Below, piece by piece: positions 28,542-37,753 of a stretch of 51,782 nucleotides of DNA. The notes beneath the pieces are model-generated. The model did not search any database and was not told the origin of the DNA. It saw only the letters and a program-made list of their open reading frames with translations. The translations under genes and the position numbers were made by a program. Location: positions 1 through 51,782 of the forward strand of contig NZ_BBWK01000071.1 of assembly GCF_001463765.1 (NCBI RefSeq), read 5' to 3'. This DNA is from Aureimonas sp. AU4. Its GTDB lineage: Bacteria; Pseudomonadota; Alphaproteobacteria; Rhizobiales; Rhizobiaceae. Every line of letters begins with the position of its first letter. The stretch's first letter is position 1.

Positions 28542-30590
28542 GTGAATCCAAAGAAAATACAATCTTGGAACGAGCTGTTCGCCCCCTCGGGTCCGGCGCG
28601 CCTCCCGCGCTTCGCAGAGATTTCGCCGGCCGATTTCCGACCGGCCTTTACCGAGGCGATGGCGGAGCACCGCGCCGAGATCGACGCGATCACCGCCGAT
28701 CCGGCCGAGCCGACCTTCGAGAACACAGTCATCGCCCTGGAGCGCGCCGGCCGGCTTCTCGGCGACGTCGCCTCCGCCTTCTTCACGCTGTCGGGCGCCC
28801 ATACGAACGACGATCTGCAGGCCGTGGAGCGCGAGGTCTCCCCTCTCCTGTCGCGCCACGGCTCGGCGATCTCGCTCGACCCGCGCCTCTTCGCACGGAT
28901 CGACGCGCTTCACGAGGATCGGCATGGTCTCGACCTCGAGCCGCAGGCGCTGCGGCTTCTGGAGAAGCTCCATCGCGGCTTCCTGCGCTCTGGCGCGCGG
29001 CTGGAAGGGGCGGCGCGCGAGCGCTTCGCCGACCTCAACGCGCGCCTTGCCGAGCTCGGCACGCGCTTCTCGCAGAACGTTCTGGCCGACGAGCGCGCCT
29101 ATGCGCGCGCCGTCACGGCCGACGAGATGGTGGGCCTGCCGGCCTTCCTCGTATCGGCCATGGAGGATGCGGCCACCGAGCGTGGCCTGTCCGGCCACGT
29201 CGTCACGTTGTCGCGCTCGATCGTCGTGCCCTTCCTGACCTACAGCCCGAGGCGCGAGCTGCGCGCGGAGGTCTTCGCCGCCTGGACGCGGCGCGGCGAG
29301 AACGAGGGCGCGCACGACAACCGCCCCGTGATCGCCGAGATCCTTCAGCTGCGCGCCGAGAAGGCGCGCTTTCTCGGCTACCCGAACTTCGCGAGCTACA
29401 AGCTCGACGACACGATGGCCAAGACGCCGGACGCCGTGCGCGCGCTACTCACGCGGGTCTGGGAGCGGGCGCGCGAGCGGGCCGTGGCCGACGCCGCCGT
29501 CCTGTCGCGCTTTGCGCGCGAGGACGGCGACAACGCGCCCTTCGCCCCGGCGGACTGGCGCTTCCGGGCGGAAGCGCGGCGACGCGCCGAGTTCGCGATC
29601 GACGAGACGGCGCTGAAGAGCTACTTCCAGCTGGAGCCGATGATCGAGGCCGCCTTCGACGTGGCGGGCCGCCTCTTCGGCCTTCGCTTCGAGCCGATCC
29701 CCGATCCGCAGGCCTGGCACCCGGACGTGCGCGCCTGGCGCGTCCTCGACCCGGACGGCACCGAGCGCGGCACCTTCCTCGGCGATTATTTCGCCCGTGC
29801 CTCCAAGCGCTCGGGCGCCTGGATGAGCGCGCTGCGCTCCCAGAGCGGCATCGACGGCGGCGAACGGCCGGTGATCTACAACGTCTGCAACTTCGCCAAG
29901 CCCGCCAGGGGCCAGCCCGCGCTGCTCTCGGTGGACGACGCGCGAACGCTCTTCCACGAGTTCGGCCACGCCCTGCACGGCCTCCTGTCGGACGTCACCT
30001 ACCCCTCGCTCGCCGGGACCGCCGTCAGCCGCGACTTCGTGGAGCTGCCTTCCCAGCTCTACGAGCACTGGCTGATGACGCCGGACGTCCTGGCCGCACA
30101 CGCGCGCCACGCCGAGACCGGCGAGCCGCTGCCGCAGGCGCTGGCCGACAAGCTCCACGCCGCACGGACCTTCGACGCCGGCTTCGACACGGTGGAGTTC
30201 ACCTCGTCGGCGCTGGTCGACCTTCTTCTCCACACGGACGGCGAGGCCCCGGCCGACCCGATGGAACGCGAGCGCGAGATCCTGGCGCAGATCGGCATGC
30301 CCGCCGAGATCGTCATGCGCCACCGCTCGCCGCACTTCGCCCATATCTTCTCGGGCGACGGCTATTCCTCGGGCTACTACAGCTACATGTGGTCGGAGGT
30401 GCTCGACGCCGACGCCTTCGAGGCCTTCGAGGAGACCGGCGACGTGTTCGACCAAGACACGGCCGAGCGCCTGCGCCGCAACGTCTACGCGGCCGGCAAC
30501 TCCGACGATCCCGCGCTTCTCTACGAGCGTTTCCGGGGCCGCGCGCCGGACCCCGACGCGCTCATGCGCAAGCGGGGCCTGGCGGCCTGA
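28542..30590 (+). CDS. M3 family metallopeptidase (oligopeptidase A / Dcp-like)
   Basis: A 682-residue cytosolic zinc peptidase. The HEFGH zinc motif has His472, Glu473 and His476, with the third ligand Glu501 in DFVELPSQ. The C-terminal FSGDGYSSGYYSYMWSEVLD segment is the conserved substrate-binding region of the Dcp/PrlC family. It degrades short peptides, including cleaved signal peptides. The GTG start at 28542 is preferred because GAGG lies a few bases upstream and the product starts like homologues (MNPKKIQSWNELF). An in-frame ATG at 28500 lacks a ribosome site. Confidence 0.93.
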   Translation: MNPKKIQSWNELFAPSGPARLPRFAEISPADFRPAFTEAMAEHRAEIDAITADPAEPTFENTVIALERAGRLLGDVASAFFTLSGAHTNDDLQAVEREVSPLLSRHGSAISLDPRLFARIDALHEDRHGLDLEPQALRLLEKLHRGFLRSGARLEGAARERFADLNARLAELGTRFSQNVLADERAYARAVTADEMVGLPAFLVSAMEDAATERGLSGHVVTLSRSIVVPFLTYSPRRELRAEVFAAWTRRGENEGAHDNRPVIAEILQLRAEKARFLGYPNFASYKLDDTMAKTPDAVRALLTRVWERARERAVADAAVLSRFAREDGDNAPFAPADWRFRAEARRRAEFAIDETALKSYFQLEPMIEAAFDVAGRLFGLRFEPIPDPQAWHPDVRAWRVLDPDGTERGTFLGDYFARASKRSGAWMSALRSQSGIDGGERPVIYNVCNFAKPARGQPALLSVDDARTLFHEFGHALHGLLSDVTYPSLAGTAVSRDFVELPSQLYEHWLMTPDVLAAHARHAETGEPLPQALADKLHAARTFDAGFDTVEFTSSALVDLLLHTDGEAPADPMEREREILAQIGMPAEIVMRHRSPHFAHIFSGDGYSSGYYSYMWSEVLDADAFEAFEETGDVFDQDTAERLRRNVYAAGNSDDPALLYERFRGRAPDPDALMRKRGLAA

Positions 30591-30719
30591 GGGCGCTGGA
30601 GCCTTTCCCATCGGCGGAACTTGCGCTATAGCGCGCGAACGACCGCATGCCATCGAAGGCCGTCCCGTTGGATCGGGGCGTGCCTTCCTTTGCGTTCCCT
30701 CCTCTTCCGGTGACACGAC

Positions 30720-32546
30720 ATGAAGCTCCGCAACATCGCGATCATCGCGCACGTCGACCATGGCAAGACGACCCTCGTCGACAAGCTGCTCGCGCAGTCC
30801 GGCTCGTTCCGCGAGAACCAGCGCACCGAGGAGCGTGCGATGGACTCCAACGACCTGGAAAAGGAGCGCGGCATCACGATCCTCGCCAAGGCCACCTCGG
30901 TGGAGTGGAAGGACACGCGCATCAACATCGTCGACACCCCCGGCCACGCCGACTTCGGCGGCGAGGTGGAGCGCATCCTCAACATGGTGGACGGCGCGGT
31001 GATCCTCGTCGACGCCTCGGAAGGGCCGATGCCGCAGACCAAGTTCGTGCTCGGCAAGGCGCTCAAGGTCGGCCTCAAGCCCATCGTCGCGATCAACAAG
31101 ATCGACCGTCCCGACGAGCGCCACCAGGAGGTGCTCAACGAGATCTTCGACCTGTTCGTGAACCTCGACGCGACCGAGGAGCAGCTCGACTTTCCGGTTC
31201 TCTACGGCTCGGGTCGTGGCGGCTGGATGGCCGAAGCGCCGGACGGCCCGCAGGACAAGGGCCTGGAGCCGCTGTTCGACCTCATCCTGAAGCACGTTCC
31301 CGAGCCCGACACGGCCAGCAAGGACGAGCCCTTCAAGATGATCGGCACGATCCTCGAGGCGAACCCCTTCCTCGGCCGCCTCATCACCGGCCGCATCCAG
31401 TCGGGTTCGGTGCGCCCGAACCAGACGGTCAAGGTGCTGAACGCCGACGGCCAGCAGCTCGAGACCGGGCGCATCAGCAAGATCCTCGCCTTCCGGGGCC
31501 TGGAGCGCACGCCGATCGACTACGCGGAAGCGGGCGACATCGTCGCCATCGCCGGCCTCCAGAAGGGCACGGTCGCCGACACGTTCTGCGACCCGGCCGT
31601 GAGCGAGCCCCTCAAGGCGCAGCCGATCGACCCGCCCACCGTCACCATGAGCTTCATCGTCAACGATAGCCCGCTCGCGGGCACCGAGGGCGACAAGGTG
31701 ACGAGCCGCGTGATCCGCGACCGTCTCCTGAAGGAGGCCGAGGGCAACGTCGCGCTGAAGATCGAGGAGTCCGAGGACAAGGACTCCTATTACGTCTCGG
31801 GCCGCGGCGAACTGCAGCTTGCCGTGCTCATCGAGACCATGCGCCGCGAGGGCTTCGAGATCGGCGTCTCGCGCCCGCGCGTTGTGATGACGAAGGATGA
31901 CGAGGGCAACACGCTGGAGCCCATCGAGGAGGTCGTGATCGACGTCGACGAGGAGCACTCGGGCGTCGTCGTGCAGAAGATGAGCGAGCGCAAGGGCGAG
32001 ATGGTCGAGCTGCGCCCGTCGGGCGGCGGTCGCCAGCGCCTCGTCTTCCACGCCCCGACGCGCGGCCTGATCGGCTACCAGTCGGAGCTCCTCACCGACA
32101 CGCGCGGCACGGCGATCATGAACCGCCTGTTCCACTCCTACCAGCCGTTCAAGGGACAGCTGGCGGGCCGCACCAACGGCGTCCTCATTTCGATGGAGGA
32201 CGGCGAGTCGGTGGCCTACGCCATGTTCAACCTGGAAGACCGCGGGCCGATGATCATCGATCCCGGCGTGAAGGTCTATGCGGGCATGATCATCGGCATC
32301 CACAGCCGCGACAACGACCTCGAGGTGAACGTCCTCAAGGGCAAGAAGCTGACCAACATGCGCGCGTCGGGCAAGGACGAGGCCGTGAAGCTCACGCCTC
32401 CGATCCGCATGACGCTCGACCGGGCGCTCTCCTGGATCCAGGACGACGAGCTGGTCGAGGTGACGCCGAAGACCATCCGTCTGCGCAAGCTCTATCTCGA
32501 CTCCAACGAGCGCAAGCGCTTCGAGAAGAGCCGCAAGGTCGCCTGA
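30720..32546 (+). CDS. typA: translational GTPase TypA/BipA
   Basis: A 608-residue ribosome-binding GTPase. G1 is AHVDHGKTT (10-18), the switch I region is [14 protein letters not shown]3 is [11 protein letters not shown], and G4 is NKIDRP. The EF-G-like domains III and V and the BipA-specific C-terminal domain ([19 protein letters not shown], then [16 protein letters not shown]) are complete. BipA assists 50S assembly and survival in cold and other stresses. A palindrome GCGCTATAGCGC (30623-30634) lies 86 bp upstream in the probable promoter region. A strong terminator follows. Confidence 0.97.
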   Translation: MKLRNIAIIAHVDHGKTTLVDKLLAQSGSFRENQRTEERAMDSNDLEKERGITILAKATSVEWKDTRINIVDTPGHADFGGEVERILNMVDGAVILVDASEGPMPQTKFVLGKALKVGLKPIVAINKIDRPDERHQEVLNEIFDLFVNLDATEEQLDFPVLYGSGRGGWMAEAPDGPQDKGLEPLFDLILKHVPEPDTASKDEPFKMIGTILEANPFLGRLITGRIQSGSVRPNQTVKVLNADGQQLETGRISKILAFRGLERTPIDYAEAGDIVAIAGLQKGTVADTFCDPAVSEPLKAQPIDPPTVTMSFIVNDSPLAGTEGDKVTSRVIRDRLLKEAEGNVALKIEESEDKDSYYVSGRGELQLAVLIETMRREGFEIGVSRPRVVMTKDDEGNTLEPIEEVVIDVDEEHSGVVVQKMSERKGEMVELRPSGGGRQRLVFHAPTRGLIGYQSELLTDTRGTAIMNRLFHSYQPFKGQLAGRTNGVLISMEDGESVAYAMFNLEDRGPMIIDPGVKVYAGMIIGIHSRDNDLEVNVLKGKKLTNMRASGKDEAVKLTPPIRMTLDRALSWIQDDELVEVTPKTIRLRKLYLDSNERKRFEKSRKVA

Positions 32547-32579
32547 CGCGGCAAGGCCCGCAGCGACAGACGAACGCGA

Positions 32580-32616
32580 GGGCGCGAAACCGGACGGTTT
32601 CGCGCCCTTTCTCTTT
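32580..32616 (+). terminator. Rho-independent terminator of typA
   Basis: A 12-bp perfect stem (32580-32591 with 32596-32607, loop GGAC) is followed by TTTCTCTTT (32608-32616). It starts 33 bp after the typA stop. Confidence 0.85.
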
Positions 32617-32732
32617 GGCTGGAACCGGAGAAGACGTGCGGCCGGGCGGCGGAGCGTCTTGCAAGCCTGAAGCGGCGCTACACGTTCCCTTGATCAGTCC
32701 GCCTTTCGGATCGGACAGCAGGAGTTGCGCCC

Positions 32733-33200
32733 ATGGCAGCCGCCTATCCGTCGGTCGACGACGACAGCCCTCTGTATCCGGTGCGGCGGGGTCGTCCGCT
32801 CCACTCGCTGTTCACGCCCTTCCCGGCCGTGTGCTTCACGCTGGCGCTGTTCACGGACGTCGCCTACTGGCGGTCGGGCGGCAACATCCTGTGGCAGAAC
32901 TTCTCGGCCTGGCTGCTGTTCGCCGGCCTCGTGTTCGGGGGCCTCGCGATCCTGTTCGCCGTGGTCGGCCGCTTCATGCGCCGGCGCGGCCGCGAGCCCG
33001 TCCGCTGGATACCCGTGATCCTCGGCCTCGTGGCGATGCTGCTCGCCGTCCTGAACAGCTTCGTTCACGCCGGCGACGGCTGGACGGCGGTGGTGCCCTG
33101 GGGCCTGGCGCTCTCCGCCCTCACGGTCGTCGTTCTTATGATCGTGCCGGTCTTCGACCGGCCGGGCACCCTTCGTCCGGGAGTGAGCCGCTATGCGTAA
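32733..33200 (+). CDS. DUF2231 membrane protein
   Basis: A 155-residue protein with four TM helices. RPLHSLFTPFPAVCFTLALF followed by TDVAYW is the DUF2231 start (HPxxxxFPxxxxxxxxxxD). Further helices are at about residues 58-80, 91-108 and 118-138. The family is often paired with dehydrogenases and may be a heme- or quinone-linked membrane partner, but this is inference. An AGGAG ribosome site lies nine bases upstream. It overlaps the PQQ-type lipoprotein gene by 8 bp, so the two are tightly coupled. Confidence 0.82.
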   Translation: MAAAYPSVDDDSPLYPVRRGRPLHSLFTPFPAVCFTLALFTDVAYWRSGGNILWQNFSAWLLFAGLVFGGLAILFAVVGRFMRRRGREPVRWIPVILGLVAMLLAVLNSFVHAGDGWTAVVPWGLALSALTVVVLMIVPVFDRPGTLRPGVSRYA

Positions 33201-34623
33201 GACCCGTTCCCTCCTGCTGCTCGGTGCCTCCGCGCTTCTGATGGCCCTTGGCGGCTGCAGCGATTCCGGGAGCGACTTCGACGTCTCCTCCCAGATCGGG
33301 CCCAACCCCGTGCTGCCCGACCCGAACCCGAAGCTCGTTCCCGACCTGAAGGTCGCCGAGGTGATCGGCTGGGGCGACAACCAGACGCCCACCGTGCCGG
33401 ACGGCCTGAAGATCACGGCCTATGCCAAGGATCTCGCCAACCCGCGCACGGTCCACACCCTGCCCAACGGCGACGTGCTGGTGATCCAGTCCACCGGCCC
33501 GAACACCGAGCCGCTGACCCGGCCCAAGGACGCGATTCGCGGCTGGATCATGGCGATCGCGCACGGCAGTGGCGGGGGCTCGGGCAAGCCCAGCAACCTC
33601 ATCACGCTTCTGCGCGACACCAACCGCGACGGCGTGGTGGACGAGCGGCACGACATCCTGACCGGGCTCGCCTCGCCCTTCGGCGTCGCCTGGGCGGACG
33701 ACACGCTCTACGTCGCGGCGACCGACGCCGTGCTGGCCTATCCCTACAAGCTGGGCTCCACCGAGGCGATCACGACGGCCCCGCGCGTCGTCACCGAGTT
33801 GCCGGGCGGCCCGATCAACCACCACTGGACCAAGGATCTCGCGCTCAGCCCCGACAAGCGCTTCCTCTACGCCTCGGTCGGCTCCAACTCCAACATCACT
33901 GAGAACGGGCTCGAGGCCGAGAAGGACCGCGCCGCGATCTGGCAGATCGACCGTCAGACCGGCGCCTCGAAGCTCTACGCCACGGGCCTGCGCAACCCGA
34001 ACGGCCTCACCTTCCATCCCGAGACCGGCATGCTCTGGGCGGTCGCCAACGAGCGCGACGAGCTCGGCCCCAACCTCGTGCCCGACTACATGACCTCGGT
34101 GCAGGAAGGCGCCTTCTACGGCTGGCCGTGGAGCTACTACGGCAACCATGTGGACGCCCGCGTTCACCCGCCCCGGCCCGACATGGCCGAAAAGGCGATC
34201 GCGCCCGACTACGCGCTGTCGAGCCATGTGGCGGCCCTCGGCCTCACCTTCGGCAACGGCTCGGCGCTGCCCCAGGCGTTTCGCAACGGCGCCTTCATCG
34301 GCGAGCACGGCTCCTGGAACCGCACGGCCTTCAACGGCTACAAGGTCGCCTTCGTGCCGTTTGGGAACGGCAAGCCCTCGGGCAAGACGCAGGACTTCGT
34401 GACCGGCTTCATCGAGGGCGACAAGGCGCACGGGCGCCCCGTGGGCGTGGGGATCGACGGCACGGGCGCGCTGCTCGTGGCGGACGACGCGGGGGGAACG
34501 GTGTGGCGCGTCGCCTCCGCCGACGGCACCGTCAGCCCGCAGCCGGTGGGCACCGACGACAACGTCGCGGTTCCCCCTGCCCCCCAGCCCGAGCCTCCGC
34601 CCGCGCCCAACATTCAGCCATGA
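33193..34623 (+). CDS. PQQ-dependent sugar dehydrogenase-like lipoprotein (sorbosone dehydrogenase family)
   Basis: A 476-residue lipoprotein. A signal peptide with lipobox ALGGC places Cys22 as the lipidated residue. The rest is a six-bladed beta-propeller of the soluble glucose/sorbosone dehydrogenase type: GLKITAYAKDLANPRTVHTL, GGPINHHWTKDLALSPDKRF, ATGLRNPNGLTFHPETGMLW and IGEHGSWNR are hallmark strands. It probably oxidises an aldose or aldonic substrate in the periplasm using PQQ; the C-terminal 35 residues are a Pro-rich tail. No PQQ synthesis genes are in the window. Coupled to the DUF2231 gene. Confidence 0.88.
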   Translation: MRKTRSLLLLGASALLMALGGCSDSGSDFDVSSQIGPNPVLPDPNPKLVPDLKVAEVIGWGDNQTPTVPDGLKITAYAKDLANPRTVHTLPNGDVLVIQSTGPNTEPLTRPKDAIRGWIMAIAHGSGGGSGKPSNLITLLRDTNRDGVVDERHDILTGLASPFGVAWADDTLYVAATDAVLAYPYKLGSTEAITTAPRVVTELPGGPINHHWTKDLALSPDKRFLYASVGSNSNITENGLEAEKDRAAIWQIDRQTGASKLYATGLRNPNGLTFHPETGMLWAVANERDELGPNLVPDYMTSVQEGAFYGWPWSYYGNHVDARVHPPRPDMAEKAIAPDYALSSHVAALGLTFGNGSALPQAFRNGAFIGEHGSWNRTAFNGYKVAFVPFGNGKPSGKTQDFVTGFIEGDKAHGRPVGVGIDGTGALLVADDAGGTVWRVASADGTVSPQPVGTDDNVAVPPAPQPEPPPAPNIQP

Positions 34624-34639
34624 CCTCAGCGCAAGGGTG

Positions 34640-34661
34640 GAGGCGGGTACTGGCCCGCCTC
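34640..34661 (+). terminator. weak hairpin after the PQQ-type dehydrogenase gene
   Basis: An 8-bp perfect stem GAGGCGGG/CCCGCCTC (34640-34647 with 34654-34661) lies 16 bp after the stop. There is no T-run, and a promoter begins immediately after it. It may terminate or protect the mRNA. Confidence 0.4.
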
Positions 34662-34664
34662 GCC

Positions 34665-34871
34665 TTGACGCACCGCACAAGAACGCCCATACAAGGGGGG
34701 TCACGCCGCGACTGCGCTGCGCCCGCTTTTTGTCCCGCACCTTTGCCGGAGATCTGACGAGCGCCCGCCGGACTTCCTTGTCCGGCCGCGGCCCGTGCCG
34801 GTGGCGTCCCGCGCAAGGACGTCGCGGCCGCCTCGGGCGCTCCCACGCCCGTTCCGTTCACAAGGTTCTCC
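34665..34871 (+). promoter_or_regulatory. promoter and long leader of the DEAD-box helicase gene
   Basis: TTGACG (34665-34670), 17 bp, CATACA (34688-34693) is a reasonable sigma-70 promoter. The predicted start near 34700 leaves a leader of about 170 nt before the TTG start at 34872. The leader contains a 7-bp hairpin GCCGGAC/GTCCGGC (34767-34773/34780-34786, loop TTCCTT) and a TTTTT tract at 34731-34735. Long structured leaders on RNA-helicase genes often control expression in the cold; here that is inference. Confidence 0.45.
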
Positions 34872-36269
34872 TTGACCCAGACGACTTTCCAGGCGCTCGG
34901 CCTTGCCGACGCGCTTCTCGCCGCCCTGTCCGCGATGGACATCAGCATTCCGACCCCGATCCAGGCCCAGGCCATCAAGCCCGTCATGACGGGCCGCGAC
35001 GTTCTCGGCATCGCGCAGACCGGCACCGGCAAGACCGCCGCCTTCTCGCTTCCCATCCTCCACCAGCTTCTCGAGAACCCCCAGCGCCCGAAGTCCGGCT
35101 CGGCGCGCGTCCTGGTTCTGGCGCCCACGCGCGAGCTCGCGCTGCAGATCGCCGAGAACGTGAAGGGCTTCACCGCCGGCACCCCGATCCGCCACATGAC
35201 GGTGTTCGGCGGCGTGTCGATCCGTCCGCAGATCGAGAGCGCCAAGCGCGGCGTCGACATCGTGATCGCGACGCCGGGCCGTCTCCTCGATCTCATCGAG
35301 CAGCGCGCGCTGACGCTCGCCGACGTCAAGCACCTCGTGCTCGACGAGGCGGACCGGATGCTCGACATGGGCTTCATCCGCGACATCAACCGCATCGTGA
35401 AGATGGTGCCGGAGAAGCGCCAGTCGCTCCTGTTCTCGGCCACCATGCCGCAGAACATCGCCTCGCTCGCGGCCAAGATCCTCAAGGATCCCGTGCGCGT
35501 CGAGGTGACGCCCGAGGTCGTGACGGTCGAGAAGATCGAGCAGAGCGTCTTCCTGGTCCCGCAGAAGGCCAAGAAGCACTGGCTGATCAAGCACCTGCCG
35601 GGCTTCGACAAGACGGTGATCTTCACCCGCACCAAGCACGGCGCGAACCGTTTGTCGGAAGATCTCGGCAAGGCCGGCATCGAGGCGCTCGCCATCCACG
35701 GCAACAAGTCCCAGGGCGCGCGCCAGAAGGCGCTCGGCGAGTTCCATTCCGGCAAGCTGCGGGTGCTGGTCGCCACCGACATCGTGGCGCGCGGCATCCA
35801 TGTCGACGACATCACCCATGTCGTGAACTTCGACCTGCCGGAAGAGCCGGAAAGCTATGTCCACCGCATCGGCCGCACGGCGCGCGCCGGCAAGTCCGGC
35901 GTCGCCATGACGCTGTGCGACCCGTCCGAGAAGCCGAAGCTGCGCCAGGTCGAGAAGCTCACGGGCCTGCGCTTCGACGTGCAGACCACCGAGTTCACCG
36001 ACGCGTCGGGCTTTGCCGACGAGCCGGCTCGCGAGCCGCGCGGTCCCCGTCAGGGACGCGGCGGGCGTCCCGGCGGCAACGGCGGCGGGCGCTCCGAGGG
36101 TGCGCGGCACAGCCCACGCGGCGGCAAGCCCGGCGAGCGTCGCGGCAAGCCGGCCGGCGGCGGCTCCGGCGCACCCGCCCGCGAGGAGCATCGCGGCGGC
36201 GGTCGCCCGGGCGGCGCGCGGCGCGGCGGCAATGGCGGCGGCGGTCGGTCGCGACAGGCCAGCAGCTGA
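34872..36269 (+). CDS. DEAD-box RNA helicase, RhlE-like
   Basis: A 465-residue helicase. The Q-motif region FQALGLADALLAAL is followed by PTPIQ, Walker A AQTGTGKT (48-55), DEAD at 158-161, motif III SAT, and the C-terminal domain with ARGIHVDDITHVVNFDLPEE and HRIGRTARAG. The last 75 residues are a basic Arg/Gly-rich (RGG-like) tail that binds RNA non-specifically. It unwinds structured RNA in ribosome assembly and mRNA decay. The start is TTG 34872, the only in-frame start before the Q motif, with AAGG upstream. It ends in a strong terminator. Confidence 0.93.
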   Translation: MTQTTFQALGLADALLAALSAMDISIPTPIQAQAIKPVMTGRDVLGIAQTGTGKTAAFSLPILHQLLENPQRPKSGSARVLVLAPTRELALQIAENVKGFTAGTPIRHMTVFGGVSIRPQIESAKRGVDIVIATPGRLLDLIEQRALTLADVKHLVLDEADRMLDMGFIRDINRIVKMVPEKRQSLLFSATMPQNIASLAAKILKDPVRVEVTPEVVTVEKIEQSVFLVPQKAKKHWLIKHLPGFDKTVIFTRTKHGANRLSEDLGKAGIEALAIHGNKSQGARQKALGEFHSGKLRVLVATDIVARGIHVDDITHVVNFDLPEEPESYVHRIGRTARAGKSGVAMTLCDPSEKPKLRQVEKLTGLRFDVQTTEFTDASGFADEPAREPRGPRQGRGGRPGGNGGGRSEGARHSPRGGKPGERRGKPAGGGSGAPAREEHRGGGRPGGARRGGNGGGGRSRQASS

Positions 36270-36280
36270 TACGAAACGAG

Positions 36281-36305
36281 AGGGCGCCCACGGGGCGCCC
36301 TTTTT
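36281..36305 (+). terminator. Rho-independent terminator of the helicase gene
   Basis: A 9-bp perfect stem AGGGCGCCC/GGGCGCCCT (36281-36289 with 36293-36301) with a three-base loop, ending in TTTTT (36301-36305). It starts 11 bp after the stop. Confidence 0.85.
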
Positions 36306-36398
36306 CGTTCCGGACGGGTCGGCGGGCGTTCGGCGGTTGCGATCCTTGGGCCGGCTCGCCATATCGCGGCCGACACTCGAGAAAAGGACCCGAGCCCG

Positions 36399-36716
36399 AT
36401 GGCCGAGACCGTGCGGATCGACATTCCCCACAAGCTGACGCGCGAGGCGGCGCGCCAGCGAATCGACGAGGGGTTCGGCCGCATCCGCTCGGACGCGACC
36501 GGCGGCATGCTGAAGTTCGAGGACCACTGGACCGGCGATCACCTCGACTTCCGGGCCCGCATGATGGGCCAGTCCATCGTCGGGCGGCTCGACATCCTGG
36601 ACGACCACGTCCATGTCGAGCTCGACCTGCCAGGCTTCCTCGCCTCGCTCGCCGGCAAGCTCACCGGCAAGATCCAGCGTGAAGGTCAGGTCCTTCTGGA
36701 GAACAAGAAGGCCTGA
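36399..36716 (+). CDS. polyhydroxyalkanoic acid system family protein
   Basis: A 105-residue protein. VRIDIPHKLTREAARQRIDE is followed by an amphipathic region and GQSIVGRLDILDDHVHVELD, then PGFLASLAGKLTGKIQREGQ. This matches the small PHA-system (PHA_gran_rgn) family found near PHA granule genes in some genomes. No PHA synthase or depolymerase is in the window, so the link to PHA rests only on family naming. It is convergent with the next gene (3 bp between stops). Confidence 0.8.
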   Translation: MAETVRIDIPHKLTREAARQRIDEGFGRIRSDATGGMLKFEDHWTGDHLDFRARMMGQSIVGRLDILDDHVHVELDLPGFLASLAGKLTGKIQREGQVLLENKKA

Positions 36717-36719
36717 GCG

Positions 36720-37208
36720 CTATTTCGAGGCCGTGGCGGCGCTGGTCAGCGTCGCCTCCGCGGCCTTGACGGTGCCGCCCGTCGAGGTTCCCTCGATGGA
36801 GAGGATCTCGCCCAGGCCCGGCACGACGGTGCCGACGCGCACGCGAACCAGCTCGTCGCGCGTGGCGAGCAGCGCCTCGCCCTCGAACACCATCACGATC
36901 TGGTAGTCGCTCGGCACCGGCTGGCGCACGCGCACCACGGTCTGCGCCGGCATGGCGCCGGCCGTGTCCACCGAGCCCGTCAGCGTCGGGTCGAGCTTGG
37001 GCGGCATGGAGGCGAGCGCCGCCTCCTGGAAGTAGCCGGGCGAGCGCACCGAGATGACGTAGGACACGGTGAAGAAGCCGAGCGAGCCCATGGCGAGGAT
37101 CACGGACAGCGTGCCCACGACCCAGTCGGCGCCTGACCAGTTCTCGGTACGGGGGCGCCAGAAGGCGGGCGCGGGCGGCAGGTCGTCGTCTGAAACAGCA
37201 AGGGTCAT
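36720..37208 (-). CDS. single-TM protein of unknown function
   Basis: A 162-residue protein. An N-terminal Pro-rich polar segment (FWRPRTENWSG) precedes one TM helix (about residues 33-50), followed by a roughly 110-residue domain outside the membrane. I do not recognise a family. A mid-region YQIVMVFEGEALLATRDELV with VRVGTVVPGLGEI resembles a small beta domain. The start is ATG 37208; a TTG at 37220 is adjacent to a GGAG. Possibly a bitopic envelope protein, of unknown role. Confidence 0.65.
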   Translation of the reverse strand: MTLAVSDDDLPPAPAFWRPRTENWSGADWVVGTLSVILAMGSLGFFTVSYVISVRSPGYFQEAALASMPPKLDPTLTGSVDTAGAMPAQTVVRVRQPVPSDYQIVMVFEGEALLATRDELVRVRVGTVVPGLGEILSIEGTSTGGTVKAAEATLTSAATASK

Positions 37209-37420
37209 GGGCGTCGTCAACTCCGGGAGCGAGGGTTCGACTGTGCGATCGCCCGCGATGGTCGGCCCGGCGCGTTAAGGAAACCGTGCTTTTGCGGAGA
37301 CGCCCGCGCGCTCCCTTTCAACATGGTTTCCGGTTGGTGAAGGCCACGTCCCGGTTTGCCGCCCGGCCACGTTCCGCGCTATGGCCGAGGTGGCCATGCG
37401 TCAGCGAAAGGACCCGGGGC

Positions 37421-37747
37421 GTGATCTTCGAGCGACGTCAGGAGCCCCGGCGCTCCACGCGGCTGCGGCCGGGCAAGCTCTTGACGGAAGGCGGCCAGTT
37501 CCTGTGCGACTGCGCCGTGGTGGAGCGCTCCGAGACGGGCGCGCGCATCCGCGCCTTCGCACCGGTCGAGACGATGCTGCCGGAAAACCTGTTTCTCTAC
37601 GAAGAGGTGGAGGCGCGGCGCACGCGCGTGCGCATCGCCTGGGCGAAGGGGGCCGAACTCGGCCTGACCGTCACCGCGCTCGCCGAGGAGATCGTCGGCA
37701 TCGAGCGCGAACGCATCGCCGGGCGCTACTACGCGGTCGGCGGTTGA
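37421..37747 (+). CDS. PilZ-like domain protein
   Basis: A 108-residue protein. It has ERRQEPRRSTRLRPGKLL, with the RR-x(n)-R element of PilZ domains, and VVERSETGARIRAF, which resembles the second PilZ motif (D/N-x-S-x-x-G) but with E in place of D/N. The beta-strand pattern ends at RIAWAKGAELGLTV. If functional it would bind c-di-GMP, but the degenerate second motif makes that uncertain. The GTG at 37421 is used, with an AAAGGA upstream. It converges on urtE (6 bp between stops). Confidence 0.65.
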   Translation: MIFERRQEPRRSTRLRPGKLLTEGGQFLCDCAVVERSETGARIRAFAPVETMLPENLFLYEEVEARRTRVRIAWAKGAELGLTVTALAEEIVGIERERIAGRYYAVGG

Positions 37748-37753
37748 GGGCCG

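Noticed and set aside
30623-30634. Palindrome GCGCTATAGCGC upstream of typA
   Set aside because: It is too short and GC-rich to claim an operator. It may only be part of a promoter -10 region.
29445-32303. A 952-residue minus-strand frame over the M3 peptidase and typA
   Set aside because: Both sense genes have complete catalytic motifs. The antisense frame is composition-driven.
34637-36682. A long plus-frame ORF overlapping the DEAD-box helicase
   Set aside because: It is a shifted frame of the helicase gene, rich in Arg and without helicase motifs.
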